Assembly (NCBI RefSeq): GCF_900110765.1
Contig: NZ_FOEO01000008.1
Span: forward strand, 116,786-180,785
Source: Pseudomonas sp. NFACC02
GTDB lineage: Bacteria > Pseudomonadota > Gammaproteobacteria > Pseudomonadales > Pseudomonadaceae
Direction of reading: 5' to 3'
Length of the DNA: 64,000 nucleotides
Positions 20,563 through 30,429 of this stretch are shown here, piece by piece. Each line of letters starts with the position of its first letter. The stretch's first letter is position 1. A program made the position numbers and the translations under genes. The notes under the pieces were generated by a model. It did no database searches. It saw only the letters and a list, made by a program, of their open reading frames with translations, and was not told the origin of the DNA.

Positions 20563-21306
20563 ATGCATATGCGCGTCGCGTTCGCCCTCTCGCTGCTGGC
20601 CGCGCTACTGAGCGGCTGCGCTGGCCATTCCAATAAAACCCCGGACGGTACCTGGATCAACCAGGCCGCCATCGACGCTGCGGCAGAAGGCGGCAACCTG
20701 CGCCAGTCGCTGCTGGCGTATGGACCGACGCTGGAATGGAACATCAATACGGCGGCAGGTCAGGCTACGTCCTATAACGGATTCGAACTCACCGAAGGCA
20801 AGATCGCCAAAGACCCCGATGGATCGTGGAAGGTGAATGTGTATGGCAGCGCCTCTGACGACCTCAAGCTTAAAGGCGACGAGCTGGTTCAAAGCGCCAG
20901 CGACTCGGGCCCCGAACAGCATTTCCGCATGCCCAAACAAGCCGCTCCCGCTGGCGCACCGCCTGGCAGCAGCTTTGAGCGTGCGCTTTATACCGCCTAC
21001 CTGGGCGGCAAATGGACGATCGTCAATGGCGACGGACAAGGCAGTGTCGTGGAGTTTCAACCCGACGGCAGCGTGACCGGTTTGCCGGGCAACGACCGTT
21101 ACGCGCTCTGTCTGGCAGGCGATTGCGCCGCTATGAGCGGCGAGTACGACAGCATGTGGCTGGAGAAAAATGAGCGCGGCAACCCATGGGTGTTCGTGCG
21201 CCAGGGCAAACAGCTGGAAATCTTCCAGGCCGTGAACAATGCCCAGGCCACAGAAATGCCGGATTTGCGCCCGGGCGAGCGGCATTGGGTGTTGGAGAAA
21301 AATTGA
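20563..21306 (+). CDS. Putative lipoprotein
   Basis: A 247-residue protein with a lipoprotein signal: hydrophobic 5-18 then the lipobox LLSGC, giving a lipidated Cys near residue 19. +2 is alanine, which favours outer-membrane sorting. The rest is soluble, with repeated beta-type strands (GSWKVNVYGS, GKWTIVNGDGQGSVVEF) and a CLAGDC pair that could form a disulfide. An AAAGGAAGG Shine-Dalgarno supports 20563, though a second ATG is two codons on. P. aeruginosa has an orthologue in the same place after ridA. Function unknown. Confidence 0.8.
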   Translation: MHMRVAFALSLLAALLSGCAGHSNKTPDGTWINQAAIDAAAEGGNLRQSLLAYGPTLEWNINTAAGQATSYNGFELTEGKIAKDPDGSWKVNVYGSASDDLKLKGDELVQSASDSGPEQHFRMPKQAAPAGAPPGSSFERALYTAYLGGKWTIVNGDGQGSVVEFQPDGSVTGLPGNDRYALCLAGDCAAMSGEYDSMWLEKNERGNPWVFVRQGKQLEIFQAVNNAQATEMPDLRPGERHWVLEKN

Positions 21307-21326
21307 GTTCTACGCCTGTTTGAGTG

Positions 21327-21416
21327 TGTAGGAGCGCGCTTGCCCGCGATTGCAATCAGCTAATCACCTCTGTGGTGACGGCAGAAATGCCATCGGGGGC
21401 AAGCGCGCTCCTACAG
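21327..21416. repeat. Paired palindromic repeat
   Basis: TGTAGGAGCGCGCTTGCCCG pairs with GGGGCAAGCGCGCTCCTACA across the convergent gap between the lipoprotein and epimerase genes. One base of the right arm has drifted (CATCGGGGGC for CATCGCGGGC). Confidence 0.82.
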
Positions 21417-21435
21417 GGTCTGTCACAAGACTTAA

Positions 21436-22290
21436 TCAATTATCAGCCAACATCGCCTCATACCCCTCTTTGTAACTTGCATAACGCGGCACCCAACCCA
21501 GCGCCTTGGCCCGCGCGTTACTGCAACGCTTGCTGCCTGCGCGTCTCACGCTGTTCTCATCGGACCACTGCGTTACATTGAGACGAGCACGCATCCAGTC
21601 CACCACCTCAGCCAGGGGCACCGGCGCGTCGTCGACACCCAGATAACACTCTTCCAGCGGCTGCCCCTTCGCATCGGCCTGCAGCAGGAAGGCCAGCAAA
21701 CCCGCAGCGTCGTCGGCGTGAATCCGGTTGCCGTACAGGGGCGGATCAACGGCAACGCTGTACCCCTGACGAACCCGGTTCATCAAATCGCTACGGCCCG
21801 GTCCATAGATACCGGTCAATCTGACGATACTCGCCGGGAGGCCACTGTTCAGGGCCACCTGCTCGGCTTCTCGCATCACCCGGCCTGAAAACCCGTCTGC
21901 CTCGGCGGACGACGTCTCATCGACCCACTCGCCTCCTTGCTGCCCATAAACACTGCTGCTTGAGACGAACAGAACACGTCTGGGCTTCTGCCCGCTGCGT
22001 TCCGTCCAGCCCAGAACATGGCGTAACCCTTGTACGTACGCTGCGCGATAACCAGCCTCGTCCCGCGAAGTCGGAGTTGCGCAATACACCAGATAATCGA
22101 TTCGGCTTTCTGGCCATTGATCAGGAATCCGGGCATCAAAAAGGTCTCCACTCACCCCCCGCACGCCCTGCGGCAGCTTCGCAACATTCCGGCGCAGGCC
22201 GTACACCGTCCATCCATGAGGCAACAACTGCTGCGCCAGGCGCCCGCCAATGTCTCCACATCCAGCAATCAAAACGGACGGTGCCGCCAT
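21436..22290 (-). CDS. SDR-family NAD(P)-dependent epimerase/dehydratase-like protein
   Basis: 284 residues from the ATG at 22290, chosen for its GGAG 7 bp upstream; the frame stays open to 22308. The nucleotide-binding motif GCGDIGGRLA is at residues ~9-18, near the N-terminus. SSSVYGQQGG carries the catalytic Ser/Tyr region, though the classical YxxxK lysine is not obvious. It resembles the atypical extended-SDR YeeZ group. Substrate unknown. The gene is divergent from exbB. Confidence 0.85.
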   Translation of the reverse strand: MAAPSVLIAGCGDIGGRLAQQLLPHGWTVYGLRRNVAKLPQGVRGVSGDLFDARIPDQWPESRIDYLVYCATPTSRDEAGYRAAYVQGLRHVLGWTERSGQKPRRVLFVSSSSVYGQQGGEWVDETSSAEADGFSGRVMREAEQVALNSGLPASIVRLTGIYGPGRSDLMNRVRQGYSVAVDPPLYGNRIHADDAAGLLAFLLQADAKGQPLEECYLGVDDAPVPLAEVVDWMRARLNVTQWSDENSVRRAGSKRCSNARAKALGWVPRYASYKEGYEAMLADN

Positions 22291-22502
22291 GACCATTCTC
22301 CACATCAAAAGTAGGTTTCAACCCATAAAACAGGCCTGAAAATCGACCATCGGGACGCGTTCGCGTTAAAAAAAGAGACTCTATTACTTTTGTTAACAAG
22401 AATTACTTGCAATAATGACGGCCCTTTGTTCTTCTCCGCTGCCCTCGGGCCAGCGTGACGCACCCAGAACGAACACCTATTTTCACATCAGGTCGGGCCA
22501 GC

Positions 22503-23474
22503 ATGACACCTATTCAATCCGCCGCTTCGTCAACCACGTCTTCAGGTCTGCCTCGTGCAGGACGCGCCATTGCCGCCGTTCTGTTCAGCCTGATGCTGAC
22601 GCCTGTTGCACTTGCCGATTCCAGCGCCCCTGCCCAGCAACCTCCTGCGGCTCAGTCGGCAGCGCCGGCCGCCGCTCCAGTTGACACCGCAGCGGCGCCT
22701 GCCGTTCAGGAGCCAATGGCCCCGACGGATTCGATCGAACCTGTCGCCGAGGACAACAGCCTGGGCATGTCCCATGACCTGTCGCCTTGGGGCATGTACA
22801 AGAATGCAGACATTATCGTTAAAGCGGTGATGATCGGCCTCGCCATCGCTTCGATCATCACCTGGACCATCTGGATCGCCAAAGGCCTGGAGTTGATCGG
22901 CGCCAAGCGTCGTCTGCGTGGCGAGATCGCCGCCCTCAAGCGCGCGCGCACACTCGATGAAGCCAGCGCCGGTGCAAAGAAAGAAGGCACGCTGGCTCAT
23001 CTGCTGGTCCACGATGCCATGGAAGAGATGCGTCTCTCGGTCAACAGTCGCGAGCGTGAAGGCATCAAGGAGCGTGTTGCCTTCCGCCTCGAGCGTCTGG
23101 TTGCCGCTTGCGGTCGCAACATGAGCATGGGCACCGGCGTTCTCGCCACCATCGGCTCTACCGCGCCCTTCGTGGGCCTGTTCGGCACCGTCTGGGGCAT
23201 CATGAACAGCTTCATCGGCATCGCCAAGACCCAGACCACGAACCTGGCGGTCGTGGCGCCCGGTATCGCCGAAGCGCTGCTGGCTACCGCACTCGGTCTG
23301 GTCGCGGCCATTCCTGCCGTTGTTATCTACAACGTTTTTGCACGCTCCATTGCCGGTTACAAGGCTCAGGTGTCCGACGCTTCGGCTCAGGTTCTGCTGC
23401 TCGTGAGTCGCGATCTGGACCACCAGCCCGCCGCTGACCGTGTGCAACCGCCGCACATGGTAAAAATGGGGTAA
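22503..23474 (+). CDS. exbB: TonB-system energizer ExbB
   Basis: 323 residues from the ATG at 22503; an in-frame GTG at 22455 is the alternative and neither has a strong Shine-Dalgarno. Residues ~20-38 look like a cleaved signal sequence (LMLTPVALA), followed by an Ala/Pro-rich linker, the long-ExbB layout of pseudomonads. Three membrane segments follow, with [18 protein letters not shown] and [21 protein letters not shown], the MotA/TolQ/ExbB channel signature. With ExbD it harvests proton-motive force for TonB-dependent siderophore uptake. An AT-rich stretch at 22391-22418 may hold a Fur site, but the match is weak. Confidence 0.95.
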   Translation: MTPIQSAASSTTSSGLPRAGRAIAAVLFSLMLTPVALADSSAPAQQPPAAQSAAPAAAPVDTAAAPAVQEPMAPTDSIEPVAEDNSLGMSHDLSPWGMYKNADIIVKAVMIGLAIASIITWTIWIAKGLELIGAKRRLRGEIAALKRARTLDEASAGAKKEGTLAHLLVHDAMEEMRLSVNSREREGIKERVAFRLERLVAACGRNMSMGTGVLATIGSTAPFVGLFGTVWGIMNSFIGIAKTQTTNLAVVAPGIAEALLATALGLVAAIPAVVIYNVFARSIAGYKAQVSDASAQVLLLVSRDLDHQPAADRVQPPHMVKMG

Positions 23475-23477
23475 ACC

Positions 23478-23899
<422 letters not shown>

Positions 23900-23903
<4 letters not shown>

Positions 23904-24643
23904 TCAATACGCGCCAAAAACTGACGCGCTATAGCGGTAGTCTGTTGTTGGTGCTGGCGGTTCACGCGGTTGCGATCATCGTCGCCCTGCGCTGGCCCGC
24001 CTCGCAGGCCATCGAGCTGCCGCCGGCCGCCATGATGGTCGAGCTGGCGCCCGTCCCTGAGCCTGCTCCGCCGCCACCGCCCAAGGTGGTGCAACCTCCG
24101 CAGCCGCCTGCGCCGGAAGAAGAGTTGCCGATTCCGCCTGTTGCCGAAGCACCAAAGCCGGAAATCGCGACGCCCAAACCGGTCAAGCCCAAGCCCAAAC
24201 CGCAGCCGCCCAAGCCGGTGAAGAAGGTTGAGCCGCCGAAAGAGGAGAAACCTGCCGACGAGAAACCGGTCGACACGCCACCTTCCAACGCAAAACCGGA
24301 AAAATCGGCGGCGCCACAACCCGCGCCACCGGCACCGCCCAGCAACGCGCTGCCAACCTGGCAGGGCGACCTGCTGCGCCATCTGAGCAAGTACAAGCGT
24401 TATCCGGATGACGCTCGTCGGCGTGGCATGCAAGGCATCAACCGCTTGCGCTTCGTCGTGGATGGCGAAGGCCGGGTGCTGTCATACGAAATCGCCGGGG
24501 GTTCAGGCAGTGCGTCGCTTGATCGCGCAACCCTGGAGATGATTCGTCGTGCCCAGCCGCTGCCTAAACCGCCGGCGGAATTGCTTAACAACGGCACGCT
24601 TGAAGTGGTCGCACCCTTCGTTTATTCACTGGATAAACGTTGA
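23900..24643 (+). CDS. tonB: TonB energy transducer
   Basis: A 247-residue protein: an N-terminal membrane anchor (about 13-32), a long Pro/Lys/Glu spacer (about 52-150, rich in PxP and KPKP repeats) that spans the periplasm, and a C-terminal TonB domain starting at YPDDARRRGMQG. It couples ExbBD to outer-membrane siderophore and haem receptors. The ATG overlaps the exbD stop. Confidence 0.96.
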
Positions 24644-24734
24644 AACGTTGATTTTGTGATAACAGTGCGCCTGATAACGTGCGTCTATCGATTGCACCCG
24701 CTATGCTGGGGCCGCAACTTCATGGACGCACGCT

Positions 24735-25664
24735 ATGACCCTCACAGAATTGCGCTATATCGTTACCCTCGCTCAGGAGCAGCATTTCGGCCACGCGGCT
24801 GAACGCTGCCACGTCAGCCAACCGACGCTGTCGGTGGGCGTAAAGAAGCTGGAAGATGAACTCGGTGTGCTGATTTTCGAGCGCAGCAAGAGTGCGGTAC
24901 GTCTTACGCCGGTTGGCGAGGGCATCGTGGCTCAGGCGCAAAAAGTGCTCGAGCAGGCTCAAGGGATTCGTGAACTCGCCCAGACGGGCAAGAACCAACT
25001 GACAGCGCCGCTGAAAGTCGGTGCGATCTACACCGTCGGTCCTTATCTGTTCCCTCATTTGATTCCACAACTGCACCGGGTTGCCCCGCAAATGCCGTTG
25101 TACATCGAAGAGAACTTCACCCATGTGCTGCGCGACAAGCTGCGCAACGGTGAGCTGGATGCGATCATCATCGCCCTGCCGTTCAACGAAGCCGACGTAC
25201 TGACCATGTCGCTGTACGACGAGCCGTTCTACGTGCTCATGCCGGCTGATCATCCGTGGACTCAGAAAGACACCATCGACGCCTCCGCCCTGAACGACAA
25301 GAGCCTGCTGCTGCTGGGCGAAGGCCACTGTTTCCGCGACCAGGTGCTCGAAGCGTGCCCGACGCTGGTGAAAGGGGGCGACAGCGCCAAGCACACGACC
25401 GTCGAATCCAGCTCCCTGGAAACCATCCGGCACATGGTGGCTTCGGGCCTGGGCGTTTCGATCCTGCCCATGTCCGCAGTCGACAGTCATCACTACGCAC
25501 CCGGCGTGATTGAAGTGCGTCCGCTGTCGCCGCCCGTGCCATTCCGCACGGTCGCGATCGCCTGGCGTGCGAGCTTCCCACGGCCAAAAGCCATCGAGAT
25601 CCTGGCCGACTCTATCCGCCTGTGCTCCGTCGCTCGCCCCAAAGCCCAGGCACAAGCGAGCTAA
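24735..25664 (+). CDS. oxyR: Hydrogen peroxide-sensing regulator OxyR
   Basis: A 309-residue LysR-family regulator. The winged helix-turn-helix is at 1-60 (HFGHAAERCHVSQPTLSVGV). The two redox cysteines fall at the canonical C199 and C208 (GEGHC...EAC), so it should form the disulfide-activated regulator of catalase and alkyl hydroperoxide reductase genes. recG starts 8 bp after its stop; an oxyR-recG operon is known in P. aeruginosa. A partial OxyR-like site, ATAA-N7-CTAT, occurs at 24674-24688 and might serve autoregulation (weak). Confidence 0.96.
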   Translation: MTLTELRYIVTLAQEQHFGHAAERCHVSQPTLSVGVKKLEDELGVLIFERSKSAVRLTPVGEGIVAQAQKVLEQAQGIRELAQTGKNQLTAPLKVGAIYTVGPYLFPHLIPQLHRVAPQMPLYIEENFTHVLRDKLRNGELDAIIIALPFNEADVLTMSLYDEPFYVLMPADHPWTQKDTIDASALNDKSLLLLGEGHCFRDQVLEACPTLVKGGDSAKHTTVESSSLETIRHMVASGLGVSILPMSAVDSHHYAPGVIEVRPLSPPVPFRTVAIAWRASFPRPKAIEILADSIRLCSVARPKAQAQAS

Positions 25665-25672
25665 GTGGCGGT

Positions 25673-27748
25673 ATGACTGAGCTGTCCCACGTCTCGGTAA
25701 CGGCGCTGAAGGGCGTCGGCGAGGCCATGGCCGAGAAGCTGGCGAAGGTCGGTCTGGAGAACATCCAGGACGTCCTGTTTCACCTGCCGCTGCGTTATCA
25801 GGATCGCACGCGCGTCGTGCCCATTGGCGCGTTACGCCCCGGCCAGGATGCGGTGATCGAAGGCGTCGTCAGCGGCGCCGACGTGGTGATGGGCAAACGT
25901 CGCAGCCTGCTGGTTCGACTGAGTGACGGCACAGGCGTACTGAGCCTGCGTTTCTACCACTTCAGCAACGCACAAAAAGATGGCCTGAAGCGCGGCACGC
26001 ATGTGCGCTGCTATGGCGAAGCGCGTCCCGGCGCCTCGGGGCTGGAGATTTACCATCCCGAATACCGTGCGATCACCGACGAAGAACACGTCGCGGTCGA
26101 GCAGACACTCACGCCCATTTACCCCACCACCGAAGGTCTGACCCAACAGCGCTTGCGGCAGTTGTGTCAGCAAAGCCTCGGGATGCTGGGGCCGAGAAGT
26201 TTGCCGGACTGGCTACCGGAAGAGCTGGCGCGCGACTATCAGTTGGCGCCACTGGCTGACGCTATTCATTATCTGCATAACCCGCCCGCCGATGCCGACG
26301 TCGAGGAACTCGCGCTGGGTCATCACTGGGCGCAGCACAGGCTGGCCTTTGAAGAACTGCTGACTCATCAGTTGTCTCAGCAACGCCTGCGTGAAAGCCT
26401 GCGTTCCCAGCGCGCCCCGGCGCTGCCGGTCGCCAGACGGCTCCCCAAGCAGTTCCTTGCCAATCTGGGCTTTCCGCCGACAGGGGCACAGCAGCGCGTC
26501 GGCAAGGAAATCGCTTACGACCTCAGCCAGCAAGAACCCATGTTGCGGTTGATTCAGGGTGACGTGGGCGCGGGCAAGACTGTAGTCGCGGCACTGGCAG
26601 CGTTGCAGGCGCTGGAAGCCGGTTACCAGGTTGCGCTGATGGCGCCGACCGAGATCCTGGCCGAGCAGCACTTCCTCAACTTCACCCGCTGGCTGGAACC
26701 GCTGGGCATTGAAACCGCCTGGCTGGCCGGCAAGCTCAAGGGCAAGGCCCGCGCCGCATCGCTTGAGCAGATTGCCAGCGGCGCCCCAATGGTGGTCGGC
26801 ACCCACGCGTTGTTTCAGGATGAGGTGCAGTTCAAGAATCTCGCGCTTGTGATCATCGATGAACAGCATCGCTTTGGCGTCCAGCAACGTCTGGCCCTGC
26901 GCAAGAAAGGCGTTGGCGGCCTGATGTGCCCGCACCAATTGATCATGACCGCCACGCCCATTCCGCGAACGCTGGCGATGAGTGCCTATGCCGACCTCGA
27001 TACTTCGATCCTCGACGAACTGCCGCCAGGCCGTACACCGGTCAATACCGTGTTGGTCGCCGACAGCCGCCGCATCGAGGTGGTGGAGCGGGTCCGCAAT
27101 GCGTGTGCCGAGGGCCGTCAGGCCTATTGGGTCTGCACATTGATCGAAGAATCCGAAGAGCTGACGTGTCAGGCGGCCGAAACCACCTTCGAAGAGCTGA
27201 CAAGCGCCTTGGGCGAACTCAAGGTCGGGCTGATTCATGGCCGCATGAAGCCGGCGGAAAAAGCGGCAGTCATGGCCGAGTTCAAGCAGGGCAACTTGCA
27301 GTTGTTGGTCGCAACGACCGTCATCGAGGTGGGCGTGGACGTTCCCAACGCCAGCCTGATGATTATCGAAAACCCAGAACGACTGGGCCTGGCTCAGCTT
27401 CATCAGTTACGCGGCCGGGTAGGACGCGGCAGCGCAGCGAGTCATTGCGTGCTGCTGTACCATCCGCCGTTGTCGCAGATCGGCAGGCAGCGGCTGGGGA
27501 TCATGCGGGAAACCAACGACGGTTTCGTGATCGCCGAAAAGGACCTGGAGCTTCGCGGGCCGGGCGAGATGCTTGGGACACGACAAACGGGCCTGTTGCA
27601 ATTCAAGGTCGCCGACCTGATGCGCGACGCAGACCTCTTGCCGGCCGTTCGGGACGCCGCGCAGGCATTGCTGGAGCGCTGGCCGCAACACGTCAGCCCA
27701 TTACTGGAGCGCTGGCTGCGCCACGGCCAGCAATATGGGCAAGTGTGA
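25673..27748 (+). CDS. recG: ATP-dependent DNA helicase RecG
   Basis: A 691-residue helicase that regresses stalled forks and processes branched DNA. An N-terminal wedge/OB domain (about 50-150) is followed by the helicase motor: Walker A GDVGAGKT, Walker B IIDEQHRFG, motif III TATPIPRTLAMS, and GRVGRGS in motif VI. Start MTELSHVSVTALKGVGE is chosen over the frame extension that overlaps oxyR. Cotranscription with oxyR fits a need for repair after peroxide damage. Confidence 0.97.
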   Translation: MTELSHVSVTALKGVGEAMAEKLAKVGLENIQDVLFHLPLRYQDRTRVVPIGALRPGQDAVIEGVVSGADVVMGKRRSLLVRLSDGTGVLSLRFYHFSNAQKDGLKRGTHVRCYGEARPGASGLEIYHPEYRAITDEEHVAVEQTLTPIYPTTEGLTQQRLRQLCQQSLGMLGPRSLPDWLPEELARDYQLAPLADAIHYLHNPPADADVEELALGHHWAQHRLAFEELLTHQLSQQRLRESLRSQRAPALPVARRLPKQFLANLGFPPTGAQQRVGKEIAYDLSQQEPMLRLIQGDVGAGKTVVAALAALQALEAGYQVALMAPTEILAEQHFLNFTRWLEPLGIETAWLAGKLKGKARAASLEQIASGAPMVVGTHALFQDEVQFKNLALVIIDEQHRFGVQQRLALRKKGVGGLMCPHQLIMTATPIPRTLAMSAYADLDTSILDELPPGRTPVNTVLVADSRRIEVVERVRNACAEGRQAYWVCTLIEESEELTCQAAETTFEELTSALGELKVGLIHGRMKPAEKAAVMAEFKQGNLQLLVATTVIEVGVDVPNASLMIIENPERLGLAQLHQLRGRVGRGSAASHCVLLYHPPLSQIGRQRLGIMRETNDGFVIAEKDLELRGPGEMLGTRQTGLLQFKVADLMRDADLLPAVRDAAQALLERWPQHVSPLLERWLRHGQQYGQV

Positions 27749-27833
27749 AGCAGTCAACAAGAAGAACGTGTCTCCCCTCTATAACAACTAAGCTGGTTAT
27801 ACTTCAGCACTTGTAGGAATCTGGATACAGGCC

Positions 27834-29228
27834 ATGACAGAAGTTGCCCACATCGACGCAACCCAACACGCCCCGTCTGTCATCCGGCAGTTGCTTGGCA
27901 AAGCTGCCATCAACTACCGCGAAGTCATGGACGACGAAACGCTCACCACCACGCAGAAGGTCCAGGCCGTTCTGGTGCACGACTCCGTTGGCGCGTTGCT
28001 GATCCTTTTCCCGCAGAGCCAGCTGCTGGATCTCAATCGGATCACCGAGTTGACCGGGCGCAAGTTGACCGCTGTGTCCCAAGAGCATCTGGATCAAATG
28101 CTCGGCAAGCATAACCTGCACAAACTGCCCGCCCTCCCGGCGCTGACCAGTTCGCCCTGCCTGTACGAAGAGCGCATCCTTCAGGAGCCCACCGTACTGA
28201 TTGACTCGGGTGAGCCGGGTCTGCTGCTGGAGATCAGCAGCGAAGACTTCAAATCCTTGTTGAGCAAAGCCAGCGCCGCCACATTTGGCGAGCCGGTCAA
28301 TCGGGTGCAACCGAACCTGACGCGTCCCGACGACGACCGTGAGGAAATCACCAAGGCGGTCCAGAACTTCACCGCGCGGCGTATCCAGCAACGCCTGGAA
28401 GCGACGGTGGAAATTCCGCCGCTGGCCGACACTGCTCAGAAAATCATCAAACTGCGTGTCGATCCGGACGCGACCATCGACGACATTACCGGCGTCGTGG
28501 AAACCGATCCGGCGCTGGCCGCACAGGTGGTCAGTTGGGCGGCATCGCCGTATTACGGTTCCGCTGGCAAGATTCGGTCGGTTGAAGACGCCATCGTGCG
28601 TGTGTTGGGCTTCGATCTGGTGATCAACCTGGCACTGGGTCTGGCGCTGGGCAAGACACTGGCGCTTCCCAAGGATCATCCACAGCATGCGACGCCGTAC
28701 TGGCAGCAGTCGATCTACACCGCCGCTGTCATCGAAGGCCTGACCCGCGCCATGCCCCGCGCCAAGCGCCCGGAAAGCGGCCTGACGTACCTGGCCGGTC
28801 TGCTGCACAACTTCGGCTATCTGTTGCTGGCGCACGTCTTCCCCCCGCATTTTTCGCTGATCTGTCGACAAATCGAGGTCAACCCGCACCTGCACCACAG
28901 TTTCGTGGAGCAGCATCTGCTGGGTATCTCCCGCGAGCAGATCGGTGCCTGGCTGATGCGTAACTGGGACATGCCTGAAGAACTGTCCACCGCGCTGCGT
29001 TTCCAGCACGACCCGCATTACACCGGCGAGCATTGCGAGTACGCCAACCTCGTGTGCCTTGCGGTGCGTCTGCTGCGCAGGGAAGGCATCGGCTCCGGCC
29101 CGATGGAAAGCATTCCGGACGAGCTGTTCCAGCGCCTGGAACTGCCACGTGAGAAGGCGCAGGACGTGGTGCATAAAGTGCTGGAAGCCGAAGCGATGCT
29201 GCGCGAACTGGCTTCGCAGTTCCATTGA
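27834..29228 (+). CDS. HDOD-domain protein with N-terminal YbaK-like domain
   Basis: A 464-residue protein. Residues ~10-150 resemble the YbaK/ProX aminoacyl-tRNA deacylase fold (VQAVLVHDSVGALLILF, then LDLNRITELTGRKLTAVS, ending GLLLEISSEDFKSLL). Residues ~185-400 are an HDOD domain (LEIPPLADTAQKI-type start, IDDITGVVETDPALAAQVV core). HDOD proteins lack catalytic HD metal residues and usually act in signalling or regulation. The lysine needed for deacylation by YbaK is not obvious, so the N-terminal domain may only bind ligand. P. aeruginosa has a counterpart after recG. Function unknown. Confidence 0.83.
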   Translation: MTEVAHIDATQHAPSVIRQLLGKAAINYREVMDDETLTTTQKVQAVLVHDSVGALLILFPQSQLLDLNRITELTGRKLTAVSQEHLDQMLGKHNLHKLPALPALTSSPCLYEERILQEPTVLIDSGEPGLLLEISSEDFKSLLSKASAATFGEPVNRVQPNLTRPDDDREEITKAVQNFTARRIQQRLEATVEIPPLADTAQKIIKLRVDPDATIDDITGVVETDPALAAQVVSWAASPYYGSAGKIRSVEDAIVRVLGFDLVINLALGLALGKTLALPKDHPQHATPYWQQSIYTAAVIEGLTRAMPRAKRPESGLTYLAGLLHNFGYLLLAHVFPPHFSLICRQIEVNPHLHHSFVEQHLLGISREQIGAWLMRNWDMPEELSTALRFQHDPHYTGEHCEYANLVCLAVRLLRREGIGSGPMESIPDELFQRLELPREKAQDVVHKVLEAEAMLRELASQFH

Positions 29229-29238
29229 TTGACCGCTT

Positions 29239-29272
29239 GTTCCAACCGCCCGTGATTCCTGGCGGTTGGAAC
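29239..29272 (+). terminator. Strong hairpin after the HDOD gene
   Basis: GTTCCAACCGCC and GGCGGTTGGAAC make a perfect 12-bp stem with a 10-base loop, 10 bp past the stop. The T run is absent. A half palindromic repeat (GGGAGCGAGTTTGCTCGCG) follows at about 29280. Confidence 0.6.
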
Positions 29273-29359
29273 ACCCTATGGGAGCGAGTTTGCTCGCGAA
29301 ATCTGCGGAATGAGCAACGTATTACCATCAGGATGTACGTGCCCGGTCAGCCCTCAGTC

Positions 29360-29734
29360 CTATTTCTTCTTCCTCGGCTTCAAATACCTCGTCAGGCCCT
29401 GAAACCACATCACCAGGCCGGTATTGCCAACGACCTGAATGTTCTTGTCCTGAATCCCCTGCATGAACGCCAGTTGCTTGTTCTTCGCCTGCATCGTGGC
29501 GAAGCCGTACGCCGCGTCCCTGAACGAGATCGCGAATGCCGGTGCGGCGACAGCGCCGCCGCGGCTGCTGATACGTTGATCCTTCACCACAAAGTGCCGG
29601 GCCACTTTTCCATCGGAGGTTTGCAGCTGGAAGGTCAGGTCCTTTCCGGCGAGCTGTTGCTGGAATGCAGGGTTGTTGCGGCTGGCGCGGGTCATGAGCA
29701 GACCCAACATCCAGAGGAGAAAACGGAACTTCAT
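29360..29734 (-). CDS. Small SCP2-like/hypothetical membrane-associated protein
   Basis: A 124-residue protein with a short hydrophobic N-terminus (LLWMLGLLM) and a basic tail (KPRKKK). The middle has the look of a small lipid-binding SCP2-type fold (DLTFQLQTSDGKVARHFVVKD, AISFRDAAYGFATM), but the family call is tentative. An orthologue lies at the same site, beside the HU gene, in P. aeruginosa. Function unknown. Confidence 0.7.
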   Translation of the reverse strand: MKFRFLLWMLGLLMTRASRNNPAFQQQLAGKDLTFQLQTSDGKVARHFVVKDQRISSRGGAVAAPAFAISFRDAAYGFATMQAKNKQLAFMQGIQDKNIQVVGNTGLVMWFQGLTRYLKPRKKK

Positions 29735-29940
29735 GTGCGACGCCTCATGCGATCAGGTGCGGATAGCAACCAACGGCAGTGTAGCGAGCCTGAACACCGA
29801 ATGACGGAACAGAACCCGACGGTCGCAAAGTGGCGACCCAGACACTTGCCGGGTCAGACAACAGGCCATAAAAAATGGGCATCCAACTGCTTGGCATGCC
29901 CATTTCCACACTGTTCGCCTTCCGCAAGACGTCCAGCTAT

Positions 29941-30240
29941 TTATTTCTTCTTCGCAGGCGTCGCGACAGGGTTAACGCTGTCCTTGAGAAACTTGCCCGG
30001 TTTGAATGCAACGGTGTTGCTGGCCTTGATTTTGACCGGCTCACCGGTCTGTGGATTCTTGCCTGTGCGCGCGCCGCGATGGCGTTGCAGGAACGTGCCG
30101 AAACCCACCAGGGTCACGCTGTCCTTTTTGTGCAAGGCGTTGGTGATTTCATCCAAGACGGCATTGAGAACGCGATTGGCTTGTTCTTTGGTGAGATCTG
30201 CTTTTTCGGCAATGGCGGCTGCGAGTTCTGGTTTACGCAT
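29941..30240 (-). CDS. HU-family DNA-binding protein
   Basis: A 99-residue histone-like protein. The body is standard HU (MRKPELAAAIAEKADLTKEQ, GFGTFLQRHRGARTGKNPQTG, with the DNA-intercalating NPQTG at the arm tip). The C-terminus is extended by about 9 residues ending ATPAKKK, a mild histone H1-like basic tail. It should bend and compact DNA. A distinct paralogue from the main hupB protein, which is not in this window. Confidence 0.92.
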   Translation of the reverse strand: MRKPELAAAIAEKADLTKEQANRVLNAVLDEITNALHKKDSVTLVGFGTFLQRHRGARTGKNPQTGEPVKIKASNTVAFKPGKFLKDSVNPVATPAKKK

Positions 30241-30429
30241 ATGAAGCCTCTTTTACGGTTTTTTGTTTTTATGTCCCGTGCCACCCCTTCAGGGCAGCGA
30301 GCAGGTGCCGCAGCGGCTCTACGCTGCGGCAGACCGGAATGAGGATGGCATGCTGCCGATTCCCGCGCCAGTACGTGAACCACGTTTGTACGAACAAAAA
30401 CGTGCCTTATCCGACAGAACGACAGCTAT

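Noticed and set aside
22391..22418. Fur box before exbB
   Set aside because: The AT-rich stretch matches the NATWAT hexamer pattern only loosely; noted in the gene entry but not called.
24674..24688. OxyR binding site before oxyR
   Set aside because: Only one ATAA-N7-CTAT pair is visible out of the full four-part tetrad, so it is mentioned but not listed as a feature.
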